From NCBI GenBank assembly GCA_024709425.1, contig JANJWS010000019.1, positions 1 to 42,582 of the forward strand: DNA of 42,582 nucleotides, read 5' to 3'. The number at the start of each line of letters is the position of its first letter. Position 1 is the first letter of the stretch. Shown in pieces: positions 18,196-27,258 of this stretch. This DNA is from Thiobacillus sp. GTDB taxonomy: Bacteria; Pseudomonadota; Gammaproteobacteria; Burkholderiales; Thiobacillaceae. The notes beneath the pieces were generated by a model, which was not told the origin of the DNA, did not search any database, and saw nothing but the letters and a program-made list of their open reading frames with translations. Made by a program: the position numbers and the translations under genes.

Positions 18196-18219
18196 GAAAA
18201 CGGCGGCCCTTGCCGCCGT
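18196..18219 (-). terminator. Leader hairpin with U-run before argD (attenuator-like)
   Basis: On the minus strand ACGGCGGC-AAGG-GCCGCCGT forms a perfect 8-bp stem, followed by TTTTCC. It lies between a TATAAT box (18239-18244) and the argD start at 18126, so it would act either as a partial terminator or as an attenuator of the arginine operon. No leader peptide rich in Arg codons was found. Confidence 0.6.
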
Positions 18220-18238
18220 GCTTGTCGTGCGAAGGAAC

Positions 18239-18244
18239 ATTATA
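18239..18244 (-). promoter_or_regulatory. TATAAT box, likely promoter of the argD operon
   Basis: Minus-strand TATAAT matches the sigma-70 -10 consensus exactly. There is no good -35 at 17 bp; TTGCGC lies at 21 bp. It is downstream of the rpsT terminator, as expected for an independent promoter. Confidence 0.45.
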
Positions 18245-18284
18245 GGCGGAAAAAAATCCCCCTGCGCGCAACGCCACGCCGAAA

Positions 18285-18309
18285 CAAAAACGCCGCACAA
18301 GGCGGCGTT
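18285..18309 (-). terminator. Rho-independent terminator of rpsT
   Basis: Minus-strand AACGCCGC-CTTGT-GCGGCGTT with a T-run (TTTTTG) follows the rpsT stop by about 22 bp. Confidence 0.93.
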
Positions 18310-18331
18310 CGGTCTGGCCTAGAGCCGCGGT

Positions 18332-18595
18332 TCAGGCCATGGCCTTGATCGCGCCGGACAGGCGGCTCTTGTGACGCGCGGCCTTGTTCTTGTGCACGAT
18401 CTCCTTGTCGGCGATGCGGTCGATCACGCTCATGGACGCCTGGAAGACGCTCTGTGCGGCGGCCTTGTCACCGGCGTCGATGGCCTTGCGCACTTTCTTG
18501 ATCGCGGTGCGAAGCTCCGAGCGCTGGCTCATGTTGTGGTCGCGCTGCGCGGAAGCCTGACGGGCGCGTTTGCGGGCCTGGGCGGAATTCGCCAT
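18332..18595 (-). CDS. rpsT: 30S ribosomal protein S20
   Basis: 87 aa, normal S20 length, from ATG at 18595. Typical basic helical protein: [21 protein letters not shown], then [19 protein letters not shown] and the conserved C-terminal [21 protein letters not shown]. It binds 16S rRNA early in 30S assembly. It is transcribed away from murJ and flanked by its own promoter and terminator, so it is monocistronic. In-frame sequence up to 18661 is not part of S20. Confidence 0.97.
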   Translation of the reverse strand: MANSAQARKRARQASAQRDHNMSQRSELRTAIKKVRKAIDAGDKAAAQSVFQASMSVIDRIADKEIVHKNKAARHKSRLSGAIKAMA

Positions 18596-18689
18596 GTGTT
18601 CTTGCTCCTGTAAGCCCGCGCGCGGCGCGGGGTAGAATTGATCGCGGGTTGCCTCCGCCAAGGGAGGGGCAGATCCACCAAAGCCGGGG

Positions 18690-18719
18690 ATTGTACGGGA
18701 AAACGCAGGTAAAGATCAA
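18690..18719 (-). promoter_or_regulatory. Sigma-70-type promoter of rpsT
   Basis: Minus-strand TTGATC, 18 bp spacer, TACAAT; the -10 lies about 95 bp before the rpsT ATG. Good match for a strong ribosomal protein promoter. Confidence 0.6.
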
Positions 18720-18786
18720 GCACAATGCGCGCGCGCTTGCAGTCCGCCCAGCCGCCCCGCACAATGCCGGCAAAACCGCGCCGTCC

Positions 18787-20325
18787 ATGAACCTTCTCAA
18801 AGCCCTCGCTGCGGTCAGCAGCATGACCCTGCTGTCCCGCATCCTGGGATTCGCGCGGGACGCCATCATTGCGCGCGCCTTCGGCGCCGGCATGCTGACC
18901 GACGCGTTCTTCGTTGCGTTCAAGATCCCCAACCTGCTGCGCCGGCTGTTCGCCGAGGGCGCGTTCTCGCAGGCCTTCGTGCCCATTCTCGCGGAATACA
19001 GGAACCGCCAGGGGCACGAGGCCACGCAGCGGCTGGTGAGCCAGGTTGGCAGCGCGCTCACGCTGGCGCTGGTGGCAGTGGCGCTGCTCGGCGTCATCGG
19101 CGCGCCATGGGTGGCGTACGTCAGCGCCCCCGGCTTCCGCGCCGACCCGGAAAAGTTCGAACTGACCGTAACACTCCTGCGCATCACCTTTCCCTACATC
19201 ATCTTTATCTCGCTGGTGGCGCTGGCGGCGGGCATCCTCAACACCTGGAGCAAGTTCTCGGTGCCAGCGTTCGCGCCAGTGCTGCTGAACGTCGCGATGA
19301 TCGTGGCGGCGCTGTGGCTGGCGCCGTATTTCGACCCACCGGTGCTGGCGCTGGGCTGGGGCGTGGCGCTGGGGGGCGTGCTGCAGTTGGCATGGATGCT
19401 GCCGCACTTGCTGAAGATCCGCATGCTGCCGCGCCCGACCCGGCATTTCGACGACCCCGGCGTCAAGCGCATCCTCACCTTGATGGCCCCCGCCACGCTG
19501 GGCGTCTCGGTGGCGCAGATCAGCCTGCTCATCAACACCATCTTCGCCTCCTTTCTCGCGACCGGCAGCGTGTCGTGGCTGTACTACGCGGACCGCCTGA
19601 TGGAGTTCCCCACCGGCATGTTGGGGGTGGCGCTCGGCACCATCCTCCTGCCCAGCCTCGCCAGACATTACGCCGACGATTCGCCCGCCGACTATTCGCG
19701 GCTGCTCGACTGGGGCCTGCGCCTGACCCTGCTGCTGGCGCTTCCCGCCGCGGCGGCGCTGGCCGTGCTGGCCATACCGCTCATCACCACGCTGTTCCAT
19801 TACGGCGCCTTCAGCGACCACGATGTCGCGATGACGCAGCGCGCCCTGATCGCCTACAGCCTGGGGCTGCTCGGCCTGATCCTGGTGAAGGTGCTGGCGC
19901 CCGGTTTCTACGCGCGGCAAAACATCCGCACGCCGGTGAAGGTTGCGATCTTTACCCTGGTCGCCACGCAGTTGATGAACCTTGCCTTCATCTTCCCCCT
20001 CGGCCACGCCGGGCTGGCCCTCGCCATCGGCCTGGGCGCCTGCCTCAATGCCGCGCTGCTACTGCATCTGCTGAAAAAACACCGCATCTACCAGCCACAG
20101 CCGGGCTGGCCCGGCTACATCCTGCGCGTGGCGCTGGCGGTGGCGCTGATGGCAGCGGCGCTGCATTTCGCCATGGGCGCCGCGCAATGGTGGCTGGACG
20201 CGCGCGCGCTCGAACGGGTGGGCCGGCTTGCGCTGCTGGTCGGCGGGGGCGCGTTGCTTTATTTCGCCGCCCTCGCCGCGATGGGCTTCCGTCCGCGGCA
20301 GTTCGCCCGGCGGGGCGCCGAATAA
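18787..20325 (+). CDS. murJ: Lipid II flippase MurJ
   Basis: 512 aa integral membrane protein of the MATE/MOP flippase family that moves lipid II across the inner membrane for peptidoglycan synthesis. Start [25 protein letters not shown] is the usual family start; ATG at 18787 is preferred to the open frame from 18649. Conserved parts seen: [39 protein letters not shown], and the central [22 protein letters not shown], with about 14 hydrophobic helices. It diverges from rpsT, a common arrangement in proteobacteria, and stops 57 bp before ribF. Confidence 0.96.
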   Translation: MNLLKALAAVSSMTLLSRILGFARDAIIARAFGAGMLTDAFFVAFKIPNLLRRLFAEGAFSQAFVPILAEYRNRQGHEATQRLVSQVGSALTLALVAVALLGVIGAPWVAYVSAPGFRADPEKFELTVTLLRITFPYIIFISLVALAAGILNTWSKFSVPAFAPVLLNVAMIVAALWLAPYFDPPVLALGWGVALGGVLQLAWMLPHLLKIRMLPRPTRHFDDPGVKRILTLMAPATLGVSVAQISLLINTIFASFLATGSVSWLYYADRLMEFPTGMLGVALGTILLPSLARHYADDSPADYSRLLDWGLRLTLLLALPAAAALAVLAIPLITTLFHYGAFSDHDVAMTQRALIAYSLGLLGLILVKVLAPGFYARQNIRTPVKVAIFTLVATQLMNLAFIFPLGHAGLALAIGLGACLNAALLLHLLKKHRIYQPQPGWPGYILRVALAVALMAAALHFAMGAAQWWLDARALERVGRLALLVGGGALLYFAALAAMGFRPRQFARRGAE

Positions 20326-20382
20326 GCCGCTGAATCGGCTAGAATTAGCCCTTTTCGCGCCATCCCGCCCTTCGCTTCACCC

Positions 20383-21315
20383 ATGCGCATCACCCACGGC
20401 TTTCGTCCGCTCGGCACGCCGCACGCGGTCACCATCGGCAACTTCGACGGCCTGCATCTCGGTCATCAGGCGATGCTCGCGCGGCTGAAGGCGGTCGCGC
20501 AGCCGTGCGGCCTGCCGAGCTGCGTGCTGAGTTTCGAGCCGCATCCGCGTGAGTTCTTCACGCCGGCGCAGGCGCCGGCGCGCCTGTCGAGCCTGCGCGA
20601 GAAGGCCGAATGCCTGCAGTCGCAGGGCATCGACCGCCTGCACGTGTTCCGCTTCGACCGCGCCTTCGCCGCCCTCACCCCGGAAGCCTTCATCGAGCAG
20701 GTGCTGGGCACCACGCTGCAGGCCCGCTACGTGCTGGTGGGTGACGATTTTCGCTACGGCGCCAAACGCGCCGGCGACTTCGCGCTGCTGCAGAAGATGG
20801 GCGCGACGCTGGGCTTCGACGCCGAGTTCCTGCCGACGGTGGAAGTCGCCGGCGAGCGGTCCTCGTCGACCGCGGTGCGCCAGGCGCTCGCCAACGGGGA
20901 ACTGGAGCACGCCGCCCACCTGCTCGGCCGCCCCTACAGCATCTCCGGACGCGTGGTGCATGGCGACAAGCTCGGCCGCGACATCGGCTTTCCCACCGCC
21001 AACATCCAGCTCAAGCACAACCGCCCGCCGCTCATGGGAATTTTTGCGGTCGAAATGTGCGGCGTGGACGGCGAACCGCTCCCCGGTGTGGCCAGCCTGG
21101 GCAAGCGCCCGACGGTGAAGGGCGCCGACGCCGTGCCTGTGCTCGAAGTGCACCTGTTCGACTTCACAGCCGACCTCTACGGCCGCCGCGTGCGCGTGGA
21201 CTTCCTGCACAAGCTGCGCGACGAGGAAAAATATCCCGACCTCGACGCCCTCGTCGCGCAGATCCGCCGCGACGTCGACAACGCCCGCCAATTCCTGAAG
21301 CAACGTCATGCCTGA
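20383..21315 (+). CDS. ribF: Bifunctional riboflavin kinase / FAD synthetase
   Basis: 310 aa. Makes FMN and then FAD. The N-terminal adenylyltransferase has [16 protein letters not shown] with the HxGH nucleotidyl-transfer motif near 25-30, and [15 protein letters not shown]; the C-terminal riboflavin kinase begins at about [27 protein letters not shown] and includes [11 protein letters not shown]. Its last eight bases overlap the ileS start, so the two are co-translated. Confidence 0.96.
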   Translation: MRITHGFRPLGTPHAVTIGNFDGLHLGHQAMLARLKAVAQPCGLPSCVLSFEPHPREFFTPAQAPARLSSLREKAECLQSQGIDRLHVFRFDRAFAALTPEAFIEQVLGTTLQARYVLVGDDFRYGAKRAGDFALLQKMGATLGFDAEFLPTVEVAGERSSSTAVRQALANGELEHAAHLLGRPYSISGRVVHGDKLGRDIGFPTANIQLKHNRPPLMGIFAVEMCGVDGEPLPGVASLGKRPTVKGADAVPVLEVHLFDFTADLYGRRVRVDFLHKLRDEEKYPDLDALVAQIRRDVDNARQFLKQRHA

Positions 21316-24097
21316 CTACAAGAGCACGCTCAACCTCCCCGACACCCCCTTCCCGATGCGCGGCGACCTCGCCAGGCGCGAGCCCGGCTGGGTGAAAAGC
21401 TGGCAGGAGAAAAAGCGCTACGAAGCGATCCGCCAGGCCGCGGCCGGCCGGCCCAGGTTCATCCTGCACGACGGCCCGCCCTACGCCAACGGAGACATCC
21501 ACATCGGCCACGCGGTCAACAAGATCCTCAAGGACATCATCGTCAAGTCGAAGACCCTGTCCGGCTTCGATGCGCCCTACGTGCCGGGCTGGGACTGCCA
21601 CGGCCTGCCGATCGAGCTGCAGGTGGAGAAGACCCACGGCAAGGACACCGCCCCGGCAAGGTTCCGCGAACTGTGCCGCGCCTACGCCGCCGAGCAGATC
21701 GAGCGCCAGAAGGCCGACTTCATCCGCCTCGGCGTACTGGGCGACTGGGCGCACCCGTACCGCACCATGGATTTCGCCTTCGAGGCCGAGCAGCTGCGCG
21801 TGCTGGGAAGAATCCAGCAGGCGGGCTATCTCTACCAGGGCGCCAAGCCGGTGCACTGGTGCGTCGACTGCGGCTCGGCGCTCGCCGAGGCGGAAGTCGA
21901 ATACGAGGACAAGACCTCGCCGGCAATCGACGTCGGCTTCGCCGTGGCGGATCACGCCGACCTCGCCAGGCGCTTCGACGTCGCCACGATCGACGAACCG
22001 GTGCAACTCGTCATCTGGACCACCACGCCGTGGACGCTGCCCGCCAACCAGGCGGTATCGCTGCATCCGGAGTTCCAGTACGCCCTGGTACGCACGGCCA
22101 CAGGCTATCTGATTCTTGCCGAGAGCCTGCGCGAAGCCGCGCTCGCACGCTACGGGCTCACCGAGGGCGCGGAAGTCCTCGCGCACACCACTGGCCAGGC
22201 GCTCGAAGGCGTGCTGCTGTGGCATCCCTTCCAGGAACGCCAGGTGCCGATCATCGTGGGGGACCACGTCACCGCCGATGCGGGCACCGGCGCCGTGCAC
22301 ACCGCCCCCGGCCACGGTCTCGACGACTACGTCGTAGGCAGCCGCTATGGCCTCAAGGTCGACAACCCGGTCGGCGATGACGGCCGCTTCTACGCCAGCG
22401 TGCCGCTGGTCGGCGGCATGAGCATCTGGCAGGCCAACCCGCTCATCGTCGAAACCCTCGAAGCCCGCTGCGCCCTGCTCGCGCACGAAAAGCTGCTGCA
22501 CAGCTATCCACACTGCTGGCGCCACAAGACGCCGATCATCTTCCGCGCGACGCGGCAGTGGTTCATCGGCATGGATTCCAGGGATCAGGAATCAGGGATC
22601 AGGAATCAGGGGGGCACGTTGCGCGAACGCGCCATGCAGGCGGTCGACGCGACGCAGTTCTTTCCGTCGTGGGGGCGTGCGCGGCTGGAGGCGATGATCC
22701 GCAACCGCCCCGACTGGTGCGTCTCGCGCCAGCGCAACTGGGGCGTGCCGATGCCCTTCTTCACCCACAAGGAAACCGGCGAACTGCATCCGAAAACGCC
22801 CGAGCTGCTGGAGATCGTCGCGCAGCGCGTCGAGCAGCAGGGCATCGAGGCGTGGTTCGCGCTCGACCCCGCCGAACTCCTGGGCGAGGACGCCGCGCAC
22901 TACGACAAGACCGGCCACACGCTTGACGTCTGGTTCGATTCGGGCGTCACCCACGCGTGCGTGCTGAAGCGCCGCCCGGAATTGGCACACCCTGCCAACC
23001 TTTATCTGGAAGGCTCCGACCAGCATCGCGGCTGGTTCCAGTCCTCGCTCCTCACCGGCTGCGCGACCGACGGCCGCGCGCCCTACGACGCCCTGCTGAC
23101 TCATGGCTTCGTCGTCGACGGCAAGGGCCACAAGATGAGCAAGTCGAAGGGCAACGTCGTCGCACCGCAGAAGGTGATGGACCAGTACGGTGCCGACATC
23201 CTGCGGCTGTGGGTGGCGACCACCGACTACTCGGGCGAGCTGTCGATCTCCGACGAGATCTTGAAGCGCGTGGTGGAAAGCTACCGCCGGATACGAAATA
23301 CCCTCAAATTCCTGCTCGCCAACCTGTCCGACTTCGATCCCCAGGCGCACGCGATGCCGATCGAGAACTGGCTGGAAATCGACCGCTACGCGCTCGCGCT
23401 GACGCGGCAATTGCAGGATGAAATCCAGGCGCACTATGACGCCTACGAATTCCACTTCATCGTGCAGAAACTCCAGACTTTCTGCTCGGAAGACCTCGGC
23501 GGCTTCTACCTCGACATCCTCAAGGACCGCCTCTACACCAGCGGCGCCGACAGCCGCGCGCGGCGCGCAGCACAAAACGCGCTGTATCACGTGACCCATG
23601 CACTCACGCGCTGGATGGCGCCAATCCTGTCGTTCACCGGCGAGGAAGTGTGGGAACAGCTTGTGGGCGAAAACAATTCGGTGTTCCTGCACACCTGGCA
23701 TACCCTGCCCGAACTATCGGATGAGACGCGCCTGCTCGACCGCTGGGCCCGCATCCGCGCGGTGCGCGCGGTGGTGTCCAAGGAGCTCGAACTCGTGCGC
23801 GTAGCTGGCGGTATCGGCTCTTCGCTGCAGGCCGAGGTCACGCTACACGCCAGCCCGGACACCCACGCGCTGCTCGCCCCGCTGGGCGACGATCTGCGCT
23901 TCGTGCTCATCACCTCGCAGGCGTGCCTCGTCGCGGCCGACGCCGACCGCGTGGAGGTGACGCCGAGCGCCGCGAAAAAATGCGACCGTTGCTGGCACTA
24001 CCGCAGCGACGTCGACGCGCATCCGGAACACCCGGGCCTGTGCGGGCGCTGCGTGAGCAACCTGTATGGCGAAGGCGAGGCGCGCACGCATGCTTGA
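21308..24097 (+). CDS. ileS: Isoleucyl-tRNA synthetase
   Basis: 929 aa class I synthetase. Catalytic HIGH at 65-68 ([12 protein letters not shown]) and KMSKS at 609-613 ([12 protein letters not shown]). The editing domain has [12 protein letters not shown] and [14 protein letters not shown]. The C-terminal zinc site is complete: Cys892 and Cys895 (CDRCWHYR), Cys912 and Cys915 (CGRC). An unusual in-frame insert, [11 protein letters not shown] (about residues 425-435), lies between WFIGMD and GGTLRERA; the DNA there is a tandem repeat of GGGATCA/GGAATCA heptamers. Synthetases of relatives normally have only a few residues at this loop. The enzyme is essential, so the insert must be tolerated. 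It overlaps ribF and is followed after 96 bp by lspA. Confidence 0.97.
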   Translation: MPDYKSTLNLPDTPFPMRGDLARREPGWVKSWQEKKRYEAIRQAAAGRPRFILHDGPPYANGDIHIGHAVNKILKDIIVKSKTLSGFDAPYVPGWDCHGLPIELQVEKTHGKDTAPARFRELCRAYAAEQIERQKADFIRLGVLGDWAHPYRTMDFAFEAEQLRVLGRIQQAGYLYQGAKPVHWCVDCGSALAEAEVEYEDKTSPAIDVGFAVADHADLARRFDVATIDEPVQLVIWTTTPWTLPANQAVSLHPEFQYALVRTATGYLILAESLREAALARYGLTEGAEVLAHTTGQALEGVLLWHPFQERQVPIIVGDHVTADAGTGAVHTAPGHGLDDYVVGSRYGLKVDNPVGDDGRFYASVPLVGGMSIWQANPLIVETLEARCALLAHEKLLHSYPHCWRHKTPIIFRATRQWFIGMDSRDQESGIRNQGGTLRERAMQAVDATQFFPSWGRARLEAMIRNRPDWCVSRQRNWGVPMPFFTHKETGELHPKTPELLEIVAQRVEQQGIEAWFALDPAELLGEDAAHYDKTGHTLDVWFDSGVTHACVLKRRPELAHPANLYLEGSDQHRGWFQSSLLTGCATDGRAPYDALLTHGFVVDGKGHKMSKSKGNVVAPQKVMDQYGADILRLWVATTDYSGELSISDEILKRVVESYRRIRNTLKFLLANLSDFDPQAHAMPIENWLEIDRYALALTRQLQDEIQAHYDAYEFHFIVQKLQTFCSEDLGGFYLDILKDRLYTSGADSRARRAAQNALYHVTHALTRWMAPILSFTGEEVWEQLVGENNSVFLHTWHTLPELSDETRLLDRWARIRAVRAVVSKELELVRVAGGIGSSLQAEVTLHASPDTHALLAPLGDDLRFVLITSQACLVAADADRVEVTPSAAKKCDRCWHYRSDVDAHPEHPGLCGRCVSNLYGEGEARTHA
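22581..22610 (+). repeat. Tandem heptamer repeat inside ileS
   Basis: Two perfect copies of the 14-mer GGGATCAGGAATCA (22581-22594 and 22595-22608), then GG. Each 14-mer is two related heptamers, GGGATCA and GGAATCA. The codon use of this stretch differs from the rest of ileS, as for an inserted repeat. Confidence 0.95.
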
Positions 24098-24193
24098 ATT
24101 GCGACTGACCACGATCGGCCCGAGGGCGGGCCGCCTGCATTCCGCCTTGACCTGGAGGAGGGGCGCCCTCGCCCCGATTCCCCGTGCCCTGCC

Positions 24194-24709
24194 ATGAAAC
24201 ACATTCTTGACCTGTCGATGCGCAAGTGGCTGGGAATCGCCCTGCTGGTCATCGTCGCCGACCACCTCACCAAATGGTGGGTCACGGCAAGCCTCGACTA
24301 CCAGGAGTCAGTACCCGTGTTGCCGTTCTTTTCGCTGGTACTGGTGCACAACACCGGCGCAGCGTTCAGCTTTCTTGCAGACGCCGGCGGCTGGCAGCGC
24401 TGGTTCTTTATCGGCGTGGGTGCGGTCGCCACGGGGATCATCCTGCATCTGTTGAAGAAGCATGCGTCCGACACGCGGATGGCCCTCGCCCTTGCCCTTG
24501 TGCTTGGCGGCGCCCTGGGCAACGTGATCGACCGCGTGCTGCTCGGCTATGTGGTCGACTTCCTGTATTTCCATTACCGCGGCTTCGCCTGGCCGGCCTT
24601 CAACATCGCCGACAGCGCGATCAGCGTCGGTGCGGCTTTGCTCATCTGGGACGCGCTGCGTAATCCGTCGGCCCACGACAAGACGGCCACGCCGAAACAA
24701 TCCCCATGA
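24194..24709 (+). CDS. lspA: Lipoprotein signal peptidase
   Basis: 171 aa, four transmembrane helices. Removes signal peptides from lipidated prolipoproteins. The two catalytic Asp are D122 ([13 protein letters not shown]) and D140 (FNIADSAIS); NTGAAFSFL and [10 protein letters not shown] are also present. ATG at 24194 gives the family start region. The preceding 96 bp contains the hairpin GGGGCG-CCCT-CGCCCC (24160-24175) close to the start, without U-run. It overlaps fkpB by ATGA. Confidence 0.96.
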   Translation: MKHILDLSMRKWLGIALLVIVADHLTKWWVTASLDYQESVPVLPFFSLVLVHNTGAAFSFLADAGGWQRWFFIGVGAVATGIILHLLKKHASDTRMALALALVLGGALGNVIDRVLLGYVVDFLYFHYRGFAWPAFNIADSAISVGAALLIWDALRNPSAHDKTATPKQSP

Positions 24710-25197
24710 ACACCCGCACCGTCGCCCCAGGCGACACGCTCCAGTTGCGCTACGCGCTGCGCCCGCGCGGTGGTGACGACGTCGTATCGAATTTCGGCGA
24801 TGCCGAAGCGGACTTTGTCACGCTCGGTGACGGCACCCTGGCACCGGCACTGGAAGAATGGCTGATCGATCTTGTCCCAGGTGAGCGCCATGTTTTTCTG
24901 CTCGAACCCTGGCAAGCGTTCGGCGAAAGCCGGCCCGACCTCGTGCAGGTGCTGCCCAGGTCAGACCTGCCGCCCGGACTGGAATTGATGGTGGATCAGC
25001 TGGTCGAGTTCGCCATGCCCAATGGCCAGACCCTGGCTGGACATATTCTGGAAATCCGCGACGACACCGTGAAGGTCGACTTCAACCATCCGCTGGCGGA
25101 TCTGTCGATCGAGTTCGAAGTCGAGGTCGAGCGGATACTGCCCACCCGCGAGCCCTCCAGCCAAGGGATGCCCGCACCCAAGCGCGAGCAGGCGTGA
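24706..25197 (+). CDS. fkpB: FKBP-type peptidyl-prolyl isomerase FkpB (SlpA type)
   Basis: 163 aa. SlpA-like FKBP with the insert-in-flap domain: [33 protein letters not shown], then the flap [39 protein letters not shown] and a conserved end [10 protein letters not shown]. Such proteins act as peptidyl-prolyl isomerase and chaperone. The order ileS-lspA-fkpB-ispH is widely conserved in proteobacteria. Its ATG overlaps the lspA stop. Confidence 0.94.
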   Translation: MNTRTVAPGDTLQLRYALRPRGGDDVVSNFGDAEADFVTLGDGTLAPALEEWLIDLVPGERHVFLLEPWQAFGESRPDLVQVLPRSDLPPGLELMVDQLVEFAMPNGQTLAGHILEIRDDTVKVDFNHPLADLSIEFEVEVERILPTREPSSQGMPAPKREQA

Positions 25198-25238
25198 TGC
25201 GCAACCCGATCAACGAGCGTAATTCCTAGCGAGGCACC

Positions 25239-26165
25239 ATGTCGTCCACCATCCTGCTCGCCAACCCACGCGGCTTCTGCGCCGGCGTCGACCGCGCCAT
25301 CGGCATCGTCGAACGTGCGCTCGAGAAATTCGGCGCCCCCATCTACGTGCGCCACGAGGTCGTCCACAACACCTACGTCGTCAACGACCTGAAGGCCAAG
25401 GGCGCAATCTTCGTCGAGGATCTCTCCGAAGTGCCCGCCGGCGCCACCGTCATCTTCAGCGCGCACGGGGTGTCGCAGGCCGTGCGCGCCGAGGCAGCCA
25501 CGCGCGGCCTCACCGTGTTCGACGCCACCTGCCCGCTGGTCACCAAGGTACACGTCGAAGTCAGCAAGATGCGGGACCGGGGCCACGAGATCGTCATGAT
25601 TGGCCACAAGGGGCATCCGGAGGTCGAGGGGACCCTGGGACAGTCCGGACACGGCATGTACCTGGTCGAGACCCCGGAAGACGTCGCAAATCTGCGGGTC
25701 GCCGATCCCGACCGGCTTGCCTATGTCACACAGACGACGCTCTCGGTCGACGATGCCGCACGCGTGGTCGACGCCCTGCGCGCACGTTTTCCCAGCATCA
25801 TCGGACCCCGAAAGGATGATATCTGCTACGCCACGCAGAACCGCCAGGATGCGGTGAAGGCACTGGCGCCCCAGTGTGATCTGGTCATCGTGGTGGGCTC
25901 ACCTACCAGTTCGAACTCGAACCGCCTGCGCGAAGTCGCGAAAAATCTGGGAGTCCCAGCCTACATGGTCGACAATGCCGATGAAATCGATCCACTGTGG
26001 CTCACCGGCGTTCGACGCGTCGGCCTCACAGCGGGCGCCTCGGCGCCGGAAGTGCTGGTGCGCCAGGTCATCGCACGGCTCAACGCACTGGGCGTGGAAG
26101 CCGTGGAGAGCCTGGAAGGCACTCAGGAGAAGGTGGCCTTTGCACTCCCCAAGGAGCTTGCCTGA
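25239..26165 (+). CDS. ispH: 4-hydroxy-3-methylbut-2-enyl diphosphate reductase
   Basis: 308 aa. Last step of the MEP isoprenoid pathway, forming IPP and DMAPP. The three iron-sulphur ligands are present: Cys14 ([13 protein letters not shown]), Cys98 ([12 protein letters not shown]) and Cys196 ([11 protein letters not shown]). Substrate residues His43, His76, His126 and Glu128 ([11 protein letters not shown]) and [12 protein letters not shown] are also present. Length matches the family. It ends 31 bp before the convergent pilE. Confidence 0.97.
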   Translation: MSSTILLANPRGFCAGVDRAIGIVERALEKFGAPIYVRHEVVHNTYVVNDLKAKGAIFVEDLSEVPAGATVIFSAHGVSQAVRAEAATRGLTVFDATCPLVTKVHVEVSKMRDRGHEIVMIGHKGHPEVEGTLGQSGHGMYLVETPEDVANLRVADPDRLAYVTQTTLSVDDAARVVDALRARFPSIIGPRKDDICYATQNRQDAVKALAPQCDLVIVVGSPTSSNSNRLREVAKNLGVPAYMVDNADEIDPLWLTGVRRVGLTAGASAPEVLVRQVIARLNALGVEAVESLEGTQEKVAFALPKELA

Positions 26166-26174
26166 AGGGCACAG

Positions 26175-26190
26175 GTGCTGATCGCAGCAC
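26175..26190. terminator. Hairpin between convergent ispH and pilE
   Basis: Perfect stem GTGCTG-ATCG-CAGCAC in the 31-bp space between the two stops. There is no U-run on either side, so termination here is uncertain. Confidence 0.4.
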
Positions 26191-26196
26191 GCATCG

Positions 26197-26685
26197 CTAC
26201 CTGCCCCAGCACTGCTGGATGATGTCGCCCTCGGTCTCCCCGTTCGCACCACGCACCCCCGTGCTGGCAAGCGTCAACTCGCCACACGGATCGCCCACCA
26301 TGACCCCGACCGGTACCGCGGTCAGGGTGAACAACTGCCCCTCGATGCCATCCGCATCCAGGTACTCGACCTCGATCTCGTAGCGCGCATCGCCTGCCTT
26401 GGGTGATTGCGCCAGGATCGCCGGCTCGGCGCCCGTTCCATCCGGTGTCGTCGAATCGTACCGGTTCGCCATGGTGAAATTTCGTTCCAGCAATTGCGCA
26501 TTCTCGAGCAGGATGGCCTTGGCGTCAGCGCGATCGCTGCGCCGGATGTGGTCCCGATAGCTTGGATACGCGATGGCCGCCAGGATGGCGACGATGGCCA
26601 CGACGATCATGATCTCGATCAGGGTCATGCCGGATGGACGACTGCACGCCAGTCGTCCCTTCGAATACGTTGGGTACTGCATCAT
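26197..26685 (-). CDS. pilE: Type IV pilin-like minor pilin PilE
   Basis: 162 aa prepilin. The leader is long (18-19 residues) and ends RPSG; cleavage before MTLIEIMIVVAIVAILAAIAYPSY gives N-methylated Met1 and Glu5. A globular part follows with a Cys pair (DPCGELTLAS and IQQCWGR) forming the usual C-terminal disulphide loop. It is the last gene of the minor pilin operon fimT/U-pilV-W-X-Y1-(Y2)-E, as in Pseudomonas. A GGGAG ribosome site supports the start at 26685 or the second Met. It may be a minor or a competence-type pilin; the major pilin gene is not in the window. Confidence 0.88.
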   Translation of the reverse strand: MMQYPTYSKGRLACSRPSGMTLIEIMIVVAIVAILAAIAYPSYRDHIRRSDRADAKAILLENAQLLERNFTMANRYDSTTPDGTGAEPAILAQSPKAGDARYEIEVEYLDADGIEGQLFTLTAVPVGVMVGDPCGELTLASTGVRGANGETEGDIIQQCWGR

Positions 26686-26895
26686 GCCGTTGCTCCCTGC
26701 TGTCGTTGGGTACGCGATATTGTCATGGTCCAGTCACGACAACACCTGAATCGCCTGAATCTTGCCGGTATGGATCGCCCCACTCATCACGACCGAATCG
26801 AATCGAGGTGGCTCATCGTTGTGCGGCCGCCATGAGCCAATCGATCGTTGCGCCGGAGCCGGGGTTGCCGATGCCGGGATCCGACGCATGCCGCC

Positions 26896-27231
26896 CTACC
26901 TGGGCTCGCTCCATATTTCCCTGACGGTGCGTGGGCCCGGAGCCGGCATCCCGGGGGGGGCCGGCGGACACACATACCGGATCGTCTGGCCGGATCGCAA
27001 CGCGTTCAGACTGGACAACCGGCCGCCGCTGCGCACGATCAGGCCCGATTTGGGGACGTTGAAAATCCTGTCATCGATCACGATCGTCCCGGCAACCGGC
27101 CCCTCGCCACCGTAGTAGCCTTCGCAATGCTGGGGGTCACCGGGCGCCGTACCCGGCTCGGCCGCACCGGCCTGGCATGCCGCCAGACAGAAGCAGGTGG
27201 CGGTCAGCCATTTCATCTTGTCTACCATCAT
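26896..27231 (-). CDS. Small exported protein at the PilY2 position
   Basis: 111 aa, between pilY1 and pilE. The N-terminus (MKWLTATCFCLAACQAGAAEPG) is a signal peptide with a possible lipobox LAAC. The mature part contains GTIVIDDRIFNV, RLSSLNALRSGQTIRYVCPP and a Pro-rich end, with no known domain that I recognise. Pseudomonas has the small gene pilY2 at the same place, so a PilY2-like role in pilus assembly is inferred from position only. GGAG 9 nt upstream supports the start at 27231. A run of eight C on the coding strand (G8 at 26953-26960 on the plus strand) lies near the 3' end; slippage there would change the last residues. The 210 bp to pilE hold no gene. Confidence 0.7.
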   Translation of the reverse strand: MMVDKMKWLTATCFCLAACQAGAAEPGTAPGDPQHCEGYYGGEGPVAGTIVIDDRIFNVPKSGLIVRSGGRLSSLNALRSGQTIRYVCPPAPPGMPAPGPRTVREIWSEPR

Positions 27232-27258
27232 GTCTTCGACTCCGGAAAATATGCCAGG

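Noticed and set aside
22581..22610. CRISPR array or insertion sequence in ileS
   Set aside because: Units of 7/14 bp without spacers, no inverted ends and no transposase.
24092..24200. Small frame [10 protein letters not shown] between ileS and lspA
   Set aside because: Overlaps the ileS end in another frame, about 35 codons, no ribosome site.
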